DNA of 64,000 nucleotides from Leptotrichia wadei (GTDB lineage Bacteria; Fusobacteriota; Fusobacteriia; Fusobacteriales; Leptotrichiaceae): NCBI RefSeq assembly GCF_007990545.2, contig NZ_AP019829.2, positions 2,170,001 to 2,234,000 of the forward strand, read 5' to 3'. Shown piece by piece: positions 1 to 9,500 of this stretch (position 1 is its first letter; each line of letters starts with the position of its first letter). The notes under the pieces were generated by a model. It saw only the letters and a program-made list of their open reading frames with translations, ran no database searches and was not told where the DNA came from. The position numbers and the translations under genes were made by a program.

Positions 1-133
1 ATTCCTGCTTTTTTTCAACCTAAAAATACATAAAAAATTAAATAACATTTAAATATGTACTGTATAATCAAATGCAACAAAAAATGTATAATGAGGTTTA
101 ATATAAAAAAGTCAAATATAAAATTGTTTTTAT

Positions 134-174
134 TACTAATAATGAAGTTACCTTCCTCTTTCAATAATTAGTAT
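134..174 (-). terminator. weak hairpin after brxL
   Basis: Just past the brxL stop, TACTAAT pairs with ATTAGTA and the stem is extended by a bulged GAAG/CTTC. The following T-tract is poor, so this could be a weak terminator or an mRNA-end stabiliser. Positions 1-133 hold nothing I can name. Confidence 0.35.
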
Positions 175-175
175 T

Positions 176-2269
176 CTATTCCACCCCTAAAGCTTTAAAT
201 ACAGCATCTTCAGCTGTAGAATAAAAAATTAAGTTAAATGCACCTATTAAATCTGGTGGTACCGTCGCCAAATCAGAAGCCGAAGTCATTGGCAATAATA
301 CTTTTTTTGCCCCTGAATCTAAACACACTTGTAACACATTTGCGAGTTCACTTACTTTTATTATTGTTCCACCGATACTCAAATCTCCTAAAATTACCGC
401 ACTTGAAATAATAGGTTTATTTAATGCAGCTGAACAAATAGCGATGTATGTAGACAAAGTTAAATTTGAAGCCATTCCAATACCTTTTAAGTCTTGATAA
501 TTTACAACATAATCATTATTTTTTGTGCTGATTTCTCCACTTATTAATTTCCCATTAGCTCTTAAGTATTTAAATGCCATTTCAGCTGATTCCTTTGCTT
601 CACGATTATTTCCTAATCCTGCTTTTTCAAATTTTCCTGTTCCTTTTGTCATCTGAGTTTCAATTTTAAACAATCCAATCATTCCACTTTTTATACTTGA
701 AACAATATACAAATGACCTGGTTTCCCAATACCTTCTGGAATTAAACTTCTACTACTTTGCTCTGGAACAGGAACATATTCTTCATTAAATTTTTCATTA
801 TCGATATACGAAAAATTTACATCATAAAATTCCATCCCACCTATTTTTTTTAGTTGCTCTTTAACTCTTCTTCTCATTTCTAGTGAGAATCTTAATATCT
901 TTTCAATTTTTTCTTTTGTAAATTTTCCATGTGGATAAATTATTTTTACCATTCCAGAAACAGTTTTTTTGACTGCAATCACATCTCTTTGATTTAATTG
1001 ATTTCCTAATTTAAAATACTTATCATATGCATCTGCATAAGAAATTTTACGTAATTCTCTCATAATTTCCGCATAATAATCTGTTATAAAACCATAGTCA
1101 TCAGTAAAAAACTCTGGTCTATATTTAGGAATTTCCCAACCAGGTAAATAACAGTGCATTCTATCTAAAAATGCCGTATCTCTCCCCATTACATGAGGAA
1201 ATGGTTCAAATAAATTAGAAGTTTTTAAAACAACATCTACACTCTGATTAATATTTCCTATAAAAGCCATTCCAGCACTTGCATTTTTTTGTTCTTTCCC
1301 TCGTGCAAACGAACCTGATGCCATATAATCTTTCATAATTTGGACTCCATCTTGATCCTTAAACTTCATTCCTGCCACCTCATCAAAGGCTACACAGTCC
1401 CAAAGTCCTACAAGTCCCATTGTTCCTCTTCCCATATTATAAAAAAGATTAGCTACACTTGTTTGACCTCCTGATACAAGTATACTGTTAGGACTTATTT
1501 CCTTATAAATATGTGATTTCCCAGTTCCACGAGGCCCTAGCTCACAAAAATTATAATTATTTTCTAACAATGGTATCAATCTTGACAAATGAAGCCATTT
1601 AACTCTTTCGTCAAATTTACTAGATTCCATTCCTGTACTTCTTAAAACAATATCTATCCACTCTTCATCTGTAAATTTTTCTCTTAAATCTTTAAACTCT
1701 TCAAAATCAATTTCTGGCATTTGTACAGGTGTTAATTTTTTTATAATTACAGGATTTCCTTTTTTATCGTCTTCATCATAATAATATTCCAACTGAATAA
1801 TACACCAAATACCTCCTCCTAACAATCTCTCGTATTTAGAAGGATAAACATCTGATACTGGAACACTTTTTAACGATAAATTAGAAAATTCAGCTTCATG
1901 TCTATTCTCCTTAAAATTTAACTTTACAGTAACCTTGTCAATTATTGTATAAGATCCATTTTCTCTTAATTTTGATTTTATTCTTTCGGCTTCATCAGGT
2001 CTTACATAATTTTGTGCTAAGATTCTTTTTACTGTTTTCATTCCTTCTTCTATATCTTCTTCATTTTCTGAAGAACAATACATTCCCAATAAATATTCAA
2101 GCACATATATAGGAACATTTGCCCCTTCCCTTATCTTTTTTGTCAAATCTTTTCTAACAACTTTTCCAGAAAAATATTTATTTAACTTTTCACTTAATGT
2201 TTCTTTGTCATTATTAGCCTCTTTTAAACAATCATTATCCTCAAAAATTTGACAATAATCTTTATTCAC
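176..2269 (-). CDS. brxL: BREX protein BrxL (AAA+ ATPase with Lon-like C-terminal domain)
   Basis: Last gene of the BREX phage-defence operon. BrxL proteins of type I BREX are AAA+ ring ATPases that act on DNA, and their C-terminal domain is Lon-protease-like. A Walker A GPRGTGKS lies near residue 250 and a Walker B-like VAFDEVAG near 295. The C-terminal 150 residues look Lon-like, but I cannot place a clear Ser-Lys catalytic dyad, so protease activity is doubtful. The open frame extends upstream to a TTG at 2299, but a strong AAAGGAGG lies just before the GTG at 2269, which gives 697 residues and is my preferred start. It lies 46 nt after the pglZ stop, so the two genes are very probably co-transcribed. 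Confidence 0.9.
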   Translation of the reverse strand: MNKDYCQIFEDNDCLKEANNDKETLSEKLNKYFSGKVVRKDLTKKIREGANVPIYVLEYLLGMYCSSENEEDIEEGMKTVKRILAQNYVRPDEAERIKSKLRENGSYTIIDKVTVKLNFKENRHEAEFSNLSLKSVPVSDVYPSKYERLLGGGIWCIIQLEYYYDEDDKKGNPVIIKKLTPVQMPEIDFEEFKDLREKFTDEEWIDIVLRSTGMESSKFDERVKWLHLSRLIPLLENNYNFCELGPRGTGKSHIYKEISPNSILVSGGQTSVANLFYNMGRGTMGLVGLWDCVAFDEVAGMKFKDQDGVQIMKDYMASGSFARGKEQKNASAGMAFIGNINQSVDVVLKTSNLFEPFPHVMGRDTAFLDRMHCYLPGWEIPKYRPEFFTDDYGFITDYYAEIMRELRKISYADAYDKYFKLGNQLNQRDVIAVKKTVSGMVKIIYPHGKFTKEKIEKILRFSLEMRRRVKEQLKKIGGMEFYDVNFSYIDNEKFNEEYVPVPEQSSRSLIPEGIGKPGHLYIVSSIKSGMIGLFKIETQMTKGTGKFEKAGLGNNREAKESAEMAFKYLRANGKLISGEISTKNNDYVVNYQDLKGIGMASNLTLSTYIAICSAALNKPIISSAVILGDLSIGGTIIKVSELANVLQVCLDSGAKKVLLPMTSASDLATVPPDLIGAFNLIFYSTAEDAVFKALGVE

Positions 2270-2315
2270 TTTTTCCTCCTTTAATATCTCTTGTTTCAAA
2301 TAAAAAAATTATTTA

Positions 2316-4853
2316 TCAAAATCCAAAATCATCTGAAAATAATATATCTATTATTATTTTTTTCCTTTCTTCAATTTTAGTTTCTATATTTTTTACAACC
2401 AAATAATACTCTTCATCTTTTTTATATTTTTTATTTATTAAAGTAAATCTTAGTTTTTTTATTCTTTTTACAGTTTCAGTTTCTTCACTATTTGCTTTAT
2501 AATTTTCTATATTTGAAATTATACTCTCATTACTATCAATAAAATATATTTCAAATTCTGTAGGTTTTATAATATCTGTTACAGCACTTTTTTGAAGAAA
2601 ATCAAGCGAGATTTTCAAATTAGTTATTTTGTTAATTTCTGATATTAAACCAACTTTTACCAATTCCGTGTCTACTGATCCTTTTGCAGTTTTTACTTTT
2701 ATAACTGGAACAATTAATTCTTGTAACGAAATTCCACCATGATAATAATTTTGTCCACCACCACTAACCTTAAATACACTAGAAGTATTTGGTGAAATTA
2801 CTTTTAAATTTTCATTTTTATTATTTAAAACATCTGACATATTTATTTCATTTGTACCAATTTCGCCATATTCATTTTCCGTTACTATGTATCTCCTATT
2901 CACAACATCATTTTTACTCGAAAAGTTTTCTATTTTATCACTTTCATCTATTTTTCTTCTTTTGTAAATAAATCCGTGATCTGCTGTTACTATTATATTA
3001 TTAATAGATTCCACTCTAAGTTTTTTTATCAAATTCATAATTTCTTCTATCGCTTTTTGACACGCCTCAAATACTTCATTTTCAGTATTTGACTTATCTC
3101 CTATCGAATCAATTTGATTATGATAAATATAAAGTTTTTTCTTATTTCTAAATACCTCTCTTAATTCGTTTTTTGAACATCTAAATACTTCATCAAAATC
3201 TAAAGCTACTGAATTTTCATCATAACTTTTTAAAATTTTTTCTCTTTTTACTCTGTCATTGCAAGCTTTTCCATCAATAAGTACTGAAAAATCACCATTT
3301 TCGACCTCTATTTCTATTTTGTCATGCGGAAGCAATGCTGCCATACCTAATTTTGTGACAGAAGGTATAATCCCTAACTGATATTCTATTTCAGCATCTA
3401 CAGTTTCATCTCTACTCATCTTATAAAATAATTCTCTCCCCGTTTCATACCTCAAAGCATCAGAAATTATTACTACAATTCTATTTTTATTAATTTCAAC
3501 ATAATTTTTGTAAAAATCCTTTTGTAAATTTATTTTCTTAGGAAGCTCTCTATAATTAAGTAGGTCATTAAATTTTATATTTGCAGGATTTAAAAATTTA
3601 TCAGTATATTTGGTTTCTAATAATTCTAACAACCTACTGTACTTTTCACTATTTTCTGTTAATTGATCATAGTAATAACAAAATTTCCTATAATATGTAT
3701 CAATCATATAATCTTTTTGAGCATATTTTTCTATTATTTCTAATAAATCACTACAAGTTTCAAAATTTGTATTTTTTATTCCTTTGTAAGCATATTCCAA
3801 TATTTTATACTCTATCTTTAATTTTAAATTATCAATATTTTTCTCTCTTCGTAATTCTATTATCTCTTCTATAGATTTATCTTGCAACTTTGCTGAAAAA
3901 TTCTCATCAACAATTCTTTCAACTATCCATTTCGTTATTTTTTCATCAGGAAAATCAAATATATCAAGTTCCAAAAGATATTCAGGTAAAATATTTTTAA
4001 AATATTTATTTCCATCTATAATAGAATAAACTTCTGAAACAAGATTTTTAAAAATTTCTCTATATTCAGAAATCTGTCGCAACCTATTTAAAAATACCAT
4101 AACGGTACTTCTTATACTTAGTTCCTTAAATCTAACAGGAATTTCTCTTGTTATTTTTTCAGAAGCATAAGTTAAAAATATTCCAATAAGTAACTTAGTT
4201 AAACTCGGATCATCATCAACATATCCAAATTTTAATCTACATAATTCCCAAAATTTCTCTTCAAGATTATATTTATTAAACTCTACAAGATATCTACTTT
4301 CTTTTCTGTTTTTATCAGTAATTAAAATTCTTACTACATCATCAAAACCCTTAAATATTTCAGCTTTTGAATTAGTAATAATTCTCATCATTATAATTTC
4401 AATATCTTCTTTTTTATTAACTCCCTTCTCTTCTACCAATTTTTCAAATTTTTCTCTTCGATCTTTTGCTGCAAAAAACTTTCTATGTCTTTCCATAACT
4501 TCTTTAAACTCATCATTTAAATTTAAATTTTGAGCTATTATTGAAATTGGATCTGGTGAAAATAATTTCGAATACATTATAGTATCAGCAAGATGATTAT
4601 CCCTGTCTTCACTTCTCTTAAAAGGAGCATAAATCAAATAATTACTCTCCTTATCCTCTCTTTCAAGACGTAATTTTGTCTTAAATAACTCGTCTTGTTT
4701 CAATCTCAATAACTTAACATTTTCCAATTTCAATTCTTCTATCTCTGACAGAAATTCTTGCTTTTCATCATACCAAAAAACAATTCTTCTTCCTTCTTTC
4801 TTAAATTCACTATTAAGTACTTTTGTAATTTGTTCTAAATTCAATTTTCTCAC
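2316..4853 (-). CDS. pglZ: BREX protein PglZ (alkaline-phosphatase superfamily)
   Basis: 845-residue PglZ, a core protein of all BREX systems. The C-terminal PglZ domain belongs to the alkaline phosphatase superfamily. The motif SDALRYE near residue 465 and TADHGF near 625 are the expected metal-binding segments. The role in defence is established for the family but the reaction is not. The frame opens at GTG 4853 directly against a GGAG. A TTG at 4844, eight nt after that GGAG, would be better spaced and is a credible alternative start. A strong intrinsic terminator ends about 20 nt upstream, leaving no room for a promoter, so expression must read through it. brxL follows 46 nt downstream. 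Confidence 0.92.
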   Translation of the reverse strand: MRKLNLEQITKVLNSEFKKEGRRIVFWYDEKQEFLSEIEELKLENVKLLRLKQDELFKTKLRLEREDKESNYLIYAPFKRSEDRDNHLADTIMYSKLFSPDPISIIAQNLNLNDEFKEVMERHRKFFAAKDRREKFEKLVEEKGVNKKEDIEIIMMRIITNSKAEIFKGFDDVVRILITDKNRKESRYLVEFNKYNLEEKFWELCRLKFGYVDDDPSLTKLLIGIFLTYASEKITREIPVRFKELSIRSTVMVFLNRLRQISEYREIFKNLVSEVYSIIDGNKYFKNILPEYLLELDIFDFPDEKITKWIVERIVDENFSAKLQDKSIEEIIELRREKNIDNLKLKIEYKILEYAYKGIKNTNFETCSDLLEIIEKYAQKDYMIDTYYRKFCYYYDQLTENSEKYSRLLELLETKYTDKFLNPANIKFNDLLNYRELPKKINLQKDFYKNYVEINKNRIVVIISDALRYETGRELFYKMSRDETVDAEIEYQLGIIPSVTKLGMAALLPHDKIEIEVENGDFSVLIDGKACNDRVKREKILKSYDENSVALDFDEVFRCSKNELREVFRNKKKLYIYHNQIDSIGDKSNTENEVFEACQKAIEEIMNLIKKLRVESINNIIVTADHGFIYKRRKIDESDKIENFSSKNDVVNRRYIVTENEYGEIGTNEINMSDVLNNKNENLKVISPNTSSVFKVSGGGQNYYHGGISLQELIVPVIKVKTAKGSVDTELVKVGLISEINKITNLKISLDFLQKSAVTDIIKPTEFEIYFIDSNESIISNIENYKANSEETETVKRIKKLRFTLINKKYKKDEEYYLVVKNIETKIEERKKIIIDILFSDDFGF

Positions 4854-4872
4854 TCCATGATTTTCTATATTT

Positions 4873-4917
4873 TTAAATAAAAAAGCCTCATTTATTTCTT
4901 TTTAAATAAAAGAGACT
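4873..4917 (-). terminator. intrinsic terminator or attenuator just before pglZ
   Basis: On the minus strand AGTCTC pairs with GAGGCT (one G-U pair). The stem continues through an AT-rich arm and is followed by a T6 run. Its U-tract ends about 20 nt before the pglZ GTG. It could terminate transcription from the small genes upstream, or act as an attenuator controlling pglZ-brxL dose. Confidence 0.75.
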
Positions 4918-4933
4918 CATAAAATCTTTATTT

Positions 4934-5123
4934 TTAAAAATTATCTAACCTTAGTATCATTGTTCTTAATTTATTTTCTGAACTAAATTCTTTCATCAGA
5001 TTAAATCCATAAGCTGTTTCTATCTCTACTTCTAAATTGCTTCAATATTTTCCCTTTAATATACTCTTCATCTTTTATATCTGCTATTATATCCTGTAAT
5101 GAAATAACTCTATTATTCTTCAT
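4934..5123 (-). pseudogene. small frameshifted gene, unknown function
   Basis: An ATG at 5123 overlaps the stop of the preceding small gene and opens a frame that reads MKNNRVISLQDIIADIKDEE and stops after 40 codons. A one-base shift lets it continue as NLEVEIETAYGFN to a stop at 4934, giving about 62 residues. The overlap and the shared direction suggest it was the second gene of a two-gene cassette with the ORF at 5113-5292, as in toxin-antitoxin pairs. I recognise no family. The frameshift is inferred from the coherent charged, amphipathic continuation, not from a homolog. Confidence 0.4.
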
Positions 5124-5292
5124 CCTTTGAAGAATATCCAAACATTTTTCTTATTTTTTCCAGGTCATCTATAATTTCAAAATCAACATCAAGTTTTTTA
5201 ACTTTCTTTTTACTTTCCATTGCTTCCAGTACTTCATCCGTATATCTTACAGGAATTCTCAAAGCATCAAGTAATATACTTTCTGTAGCCAT
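5113..5292 (-). CDS. small acidic protein, antitoxin-like
   Basis: 59 residues, starting MATESILLDALRIPVRYTDE. The ATG at 5292 follows GAGGAG at good spacing; an upstream extension to 5328 has no ribosome site. The C-terminal half is acidic and charged. Size, position and overlap with the next small gene fit the antitoxin member of a toxin-antitoxin pair, but no family was recognised. It sits inside the BREX operon between pglX and pglZ, next to a second, recognisable RelB/YoeB cassette. Confidence 0.55.
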   Translation of the reverse strand: MATESILLDALRIPVRYTDEVLEAMESKKKVKKLDVDFEIIDDLEKIRKMFGYSSKDEE

Positions 5293-5378
5293 AATTACCA
5301 CTCTCCTCTTTTTTAACTTTATTTTCATTTTTATGGTACCATATCTATTTTAGAGTGTCAATTGGATTTCAATTTATT

Positions 5379-5638
5379 CTATAACTCATAATGACCTTTA
5401 CATGATGCTATTATAATCAAATCATTTTTTATTTTATAAACAACTCTATTTTTTTCGTCAATTCTTCTGCTCCACCAGCCACTCAAATTATTTTTTAATG
5501 CTTCAGGTTTCCAATACCTGTATACCAATTTCTTTGTATATCTTTTATTATACTGTTTACTTTTTTCAGAATTTTCTTATCTTCCTACTGCCATTGGCAG
5601 TAATCACCCCAAGCTTTTTCCTCCCACAATATTTTCAC
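5379..5638 (-). pseudogene. yoeB: inactivated YoeB/Txe-family toxin
   Basis: The reading frame starting at GTG 5638 gives KILWEEKAWGDYCQWQ, typical of the YoeB/Txe mRNA interferase N-terminus. It then meets an in-frame TAG at 5585-5587 (codon 18). After the stop it continues EDKKILKKVNSIIKDIQRN, shifts frame near GIGKPEA, and ends WWSRRIDEKNRVVYK and CKGHYEL. These match the family's core and C-terminal His-Tyr. Two lesions, a nonsense codon and a frameshift, should abolish toxin activity. The GAGGAG ribosome site overlaps the antitoxin stop, the usual coupled layout. Confidence 0.8.
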
Positions 5639-5642
5639 GTTA

Positions 5643-5903
5643 TCACTCCTCAATCAAATCATGTTCTACTAATTTTGCTTTTCCTGATTCAATATCTGCA
5701 ATAACTTTTTCTAAATATTTCATATTACTTTCAGAATAAAACGGATCCGCAGTAATTTCAAAAGGTATTCTTTTTTCTTTAGTAACTTTAGTCGCAAATA
5801 TCGTAAATGCAGTTGTCATTGACATTCCCATTTCACGGCATATTTTTTCCATTTCTTTTTTAATTTTTTCGTCAATACGAAAATTAATCATTGCCTGTGC
5901 CAT
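5643..5903 (-). CDS. RelB/DinJ-family antitoxin
   Basis: 86 residues from ATG 5903, which follows AAGGAGAGTG; the longer frame to 5927 has no ribosome site. The N-terminal INFRIDEKIKKEMEKICREM and the following helix form a ribbon-helix-helix dimerisation and DNA-binding domain of the RelB/DinJ type. The C-terminal tail, ending EHDLIEE, would wrap the toxin. The partner toxin YoeB directly downstream is broken, so this is an apparently intact orphan antitoxin. Such proteins can still autorepress their promoter or neutralise related toxins elsewhere; that is inference. Confidence 0.8.
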   Translation of the reverse strand: MAQAMINFRIDEKIKKEMEKICREMGMSMTTAFTIFATKVTKEKRIPFEITADPFYSESNMKYLEKVIADIESGKAKLVEHDLIEE

Positions 5904-5980
5904 ATTAATCACTCTCCTTAATTGCAAGTATACTCTATAATTTTAATTTTGTCAATCATTTTCTTTACAAAAAACATACA

Positions 5981-6006
5981 ATATATATATATATATATAT
6001 ATATAT
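5981..6006. repeat. AT dinucleotide microsatellite (13 units)
   Basis: An uninterrupted (AT)13 tract between the antitoxin and the small membrane-protein gene. It is self-complementary and prone to slippage. It lies upstream of the antitoxin start, so its length could influence that promoter region. Confidence 0.95.
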
Positions 6007-6025
6007 TGTGTTAAAGCCATTTCTT

Positions 6026-6427
6026 TTATTTAATGCATTTATACACAACAATATTAATAATACAAACTATTGCTAATACTGAATAAAGTAAAAATCTATT
6101 TTTATCAAAAAATTTTGTATCTACACCTGTTTTCTTCATATTTTCTAGCATTCCAATTTTAGAAAATTCAAAATAAATCCAACTACCTAATGTTGACCAA
6201 TAAAAAGAAATAATTCCTTCCGATTCAAGCATTATGTAAAACCAAAACTGATATACCATATAAATTATTAAACCTAAAATAATGAACAATAACTCATTTT
6301 CTTTTCCTGTATTCTCTTTTGTTTTCTTTCTAAAGTATTCCATAATAAAAATTATGCCTAAACCCAGACCACCTGTAAGAAATGCAGAAGCCATTAAAAT
6401 TAATGCCATAATTAAATTTATAATCAT
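6026..6427 (-). CDS. small membrane protein of unknown function
   Basis: 133 residues with about three hydrophobic segments, near residues 2-30, 45-68 and 112-132. A basic loop EYFRKKTKENTGKE follows the first segment. The start ATG at 6427 is preceded by AAAGGGAAA, a mediocre ribosome site. I recognise no family. It is the first gene after pglX (115 nt) on the same strand and begins the 1.7 kb insert between pglX and pglZ. A membrane protein inside a BREX operon could be an accessory effector or a passenger, and the sequence does not decide between these. Confidence 0.6.
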   Translation of the reverse strand: MIINLIMALILMASAFLTGGLGLGIIFIMEYFRKKTKENTGKENELLFIILGLIIYMVYQFWFYIMLESEGIISFYWSTLGSWIYFEFSKIGMLENMKKTGVDTKFFDKNRFLLYSVLAIVCIINIVVYKCIK

Positions 6428-6542
6428 TTTTAATTTCCCTTTCTTTAATAATGGTTTTATGTCTCTTTATTTAATTGTTATTGTCCTTTTGCCCCAAATT
6501 TTATATAATTTTCGAGACAGTTTACAAATAATATTTTTATAT

Positions 6543-9500
6543 TTATTTTACCTTCCCCAATATCTCATATTTCTTCCCATCACGTCCAGTCTGCACTTTT
6601 TCATAATTAACTTTCACTCCGTCATCCAAATCAATCGAAATATATTCTGAAGACAAGTGATTCATCTTCTCATCAAATTGTTTACATTCTTCAAGCTGTA
6701 ATTTTATCTTTTTCAGTTCCTGCTCAGCTTTTTTCCTGTTATTATTACTTTCAATTTCATCTTTCAGAAAACTTGCCCTTCTTTCATAATGTTTCTGTAG
6801 CTCATGCAAATATCCAATTCTAACTTTTGCTGTAGTCTGTTCATTATAGCGATGCATATAAATCAGTGCTTTAAATCCATTTTTCTTTCCAGCGTCATAA
6901 AGCCAATAAATCGGTCTTTTTTTGTATCTTTTTACGTGGTCTTTATAAAAATCTTTCAAGAAATACTCTCTTATAATTTCTTTTGGAGCATTATTCTTGT
7001 CAGACAAGGCTTGTGCGATAAATTTAAGATTTTCTTCAAGTATTTCTTCTCCATATACTGTTTTTACAAATTCTACAAATCTTGTAACAATATCATCACT
7101 AAAATATTTACTGTCCGTAATTGGAATACAGTTATCTTCATCAGGGATAAATTTGCTATATTTATTTTTTTCAAATTCTCCTCCTGCAAATGCAAGACCT
7201 TCCTCATCAAGTGAATAACGCCCGAACATACATCCAACAGCATAAGAAATAAATTGTTTTACAACATCTGCTTTTGTTAGAACATAGTTATTCCCTTTAA
7301 TTTCATCATTTATTTCATCATCTGTATCAAATATTTTAGCTATTGTTATATCTTTATCACTTACATCTGAAGTCAGTTCATCCTGCAACCCATAAATATC
7401 AATAAAAATTCTATTTAATTCCTCTTCATTTTCCTTCAATTTTAAAAACTGATTATTTGTAAATTCTTTATATTGACTATATGCTTCTTCTATTAATGTT
7501 ATTTGTGTTTTATCAATTTTCTTATTTTCAACATTCCCATTTTCTCCTATTTTTACATTCTCAAATTCTTCCACATATCTTTCAATATTAACCAATGGGC
7601 TTACTTTAAAATCCCATGCCGTCTCAAATGTATTCCAGTCATATTTTGAGATTTTGATACAGTCATCAACTATTGATATTACTTTTGGTTTTATTTGTTC
7701 GTTTTCTATAACTGGAAAATTATTAAAATCTCCTACTTGTAAATTCACAGTTGGATTTAACATATTAAAAATAAAATTAGATATTTTAGTTCCCATTATA
7801 CCTAAAATGTATTTTAATCTTAATTTATTTTCAGAAAATGCTGACATTCCTGAAACATCATGTATACTGCCTAATTCTCTATATCTTATACTATATCCTC
7901 CACTTGTTATCAATGGCCAAGTTATTGCTTCTTTAAAATAATAAGAAATATTTTTTATAGTTCTACTATAATTTTTATACAATTTACTAGCATATTCTTT
8001 TATTTCTTTTCCATTATTTTCCCAATTTACTACATAATCATAGTTTCCGTACCATTGTCGTCTTCCACCACCTTTATTATATGTATACCATTTATATCCA
8101 TTACCTTCTGTTTCTTCTATTGATTTTGTATTGTAACTTATTTTCTCTTCTTCCACTTCATACCATTGTCTTAAAAAGAGATTGTTATCTGACGATGCTA
8201 ATCCTTGCTTTGGCTCTATTAGTTCAGAAGTTTTTATTCCTTTTTCAAAATCTTCCAACAAATTTTCACTAGCCCAATATCCTATTGGCATTCCTGGTAT
8301 TTTTTCAAAATTTTCTTTTACTTTCCTAAAATAATATTTTTTATCTTTATTTTCTACCGTTTCTAAAAACTTATTTCTTTTATTTTTTTCTCCTGGAAAA
8401 TCAACTAACCTTATATAGCTTCCCTTAAAGTTACTTATTTTATTTTTTCTTTGAATCCATACAGTCGTTTGTACTACTTCACCACCTATTTCATCAAAAG
8501 CCCTTGTTCCTAGATGTACCATATTCAGTATTTCTATTAATGTCATTTTTTCTCTTAATTTTTCATAACTAGATAAAAACATCCATGCATGCATTGTAAT
8601 CATTGAACAGAATCCATTTTCAGCTGTCAAACTGTTACATTTTTCTATAAACACAGCAAACATATCCGACTTACTATCTGGATAATTCTTTTTTGTATAT
8701 TTTGACAATTTAGAATCCATCATTGAACTTCCCATATATGGTGGATTTGTTGCAACTACTTCATATTTTTTTGATAGTATTTCTGATGTTTTTATTACAT
8801 AATAAAATTTATTTTTTATTTCTTCTTTTTTTAATTCATCAAATAAATTATAGAAATCTGTATTTTCTATTTCTAATAATCTATTTTTTATTTTGTTATA
8901 ATCTATTTTTGGTACTTCTATCAAACTTCCATATTCCTTTGCATCTAAAAACGAATTATAAATCAAATCAAGTTCGTCTTTTATTTTATTATTTCCATTT
9001 GAGATAAAATCTATTACTTCTTTATTAATATCATTACTCTCTCTTGTATAACAGATATTTAACTCCAATTTTTTAGAAAAAATTCTTTTATAATATTCTC
9101 TTGCCTTCATCATTAAAGCAAAATATGCCAACTGATATGCTCTTTTATCTATATCAAGACCATAAATATTATTTTCCAGTATTGACTGAACTGCATCTCT
9201 GTTGGAATAACCTAAATTTGAATAAATATCCATTAATACATCAAAAGCGTAGACAAGTATATGTCCACTTCCCATACATGGATCTATTATTTTTATTTCT
9301 TCTACTTTCATTTCCTTATAATTTTCATTCAGTTTTTCCAGTTTACTTTCAATTTCTTCTTCCTGTTTTTCTCCCTTTACAAGAAATTTCCATTTTTCCT
9401 CTAAATTTTCATTTGGATGTCCTTCCATCCATAAATTCCCTAAACTGTTTTCCACCATATATTTTACTATCCATTTTGGTGTAAATAATTGTGTTTTCGC

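Noticed and set aside
176-700. BrxL as an active Lon-type protease
   Set aside because: The C-terminal fold looks Lon-like, but I could not place the catalytic Ser-Lys dyad at the expected spacing.
2270-2299. Extended BrxL start at TTG 2299
   Set aside because: The strong AAAGGAGG lies inside this extension and positions GTG 2269 as the start.
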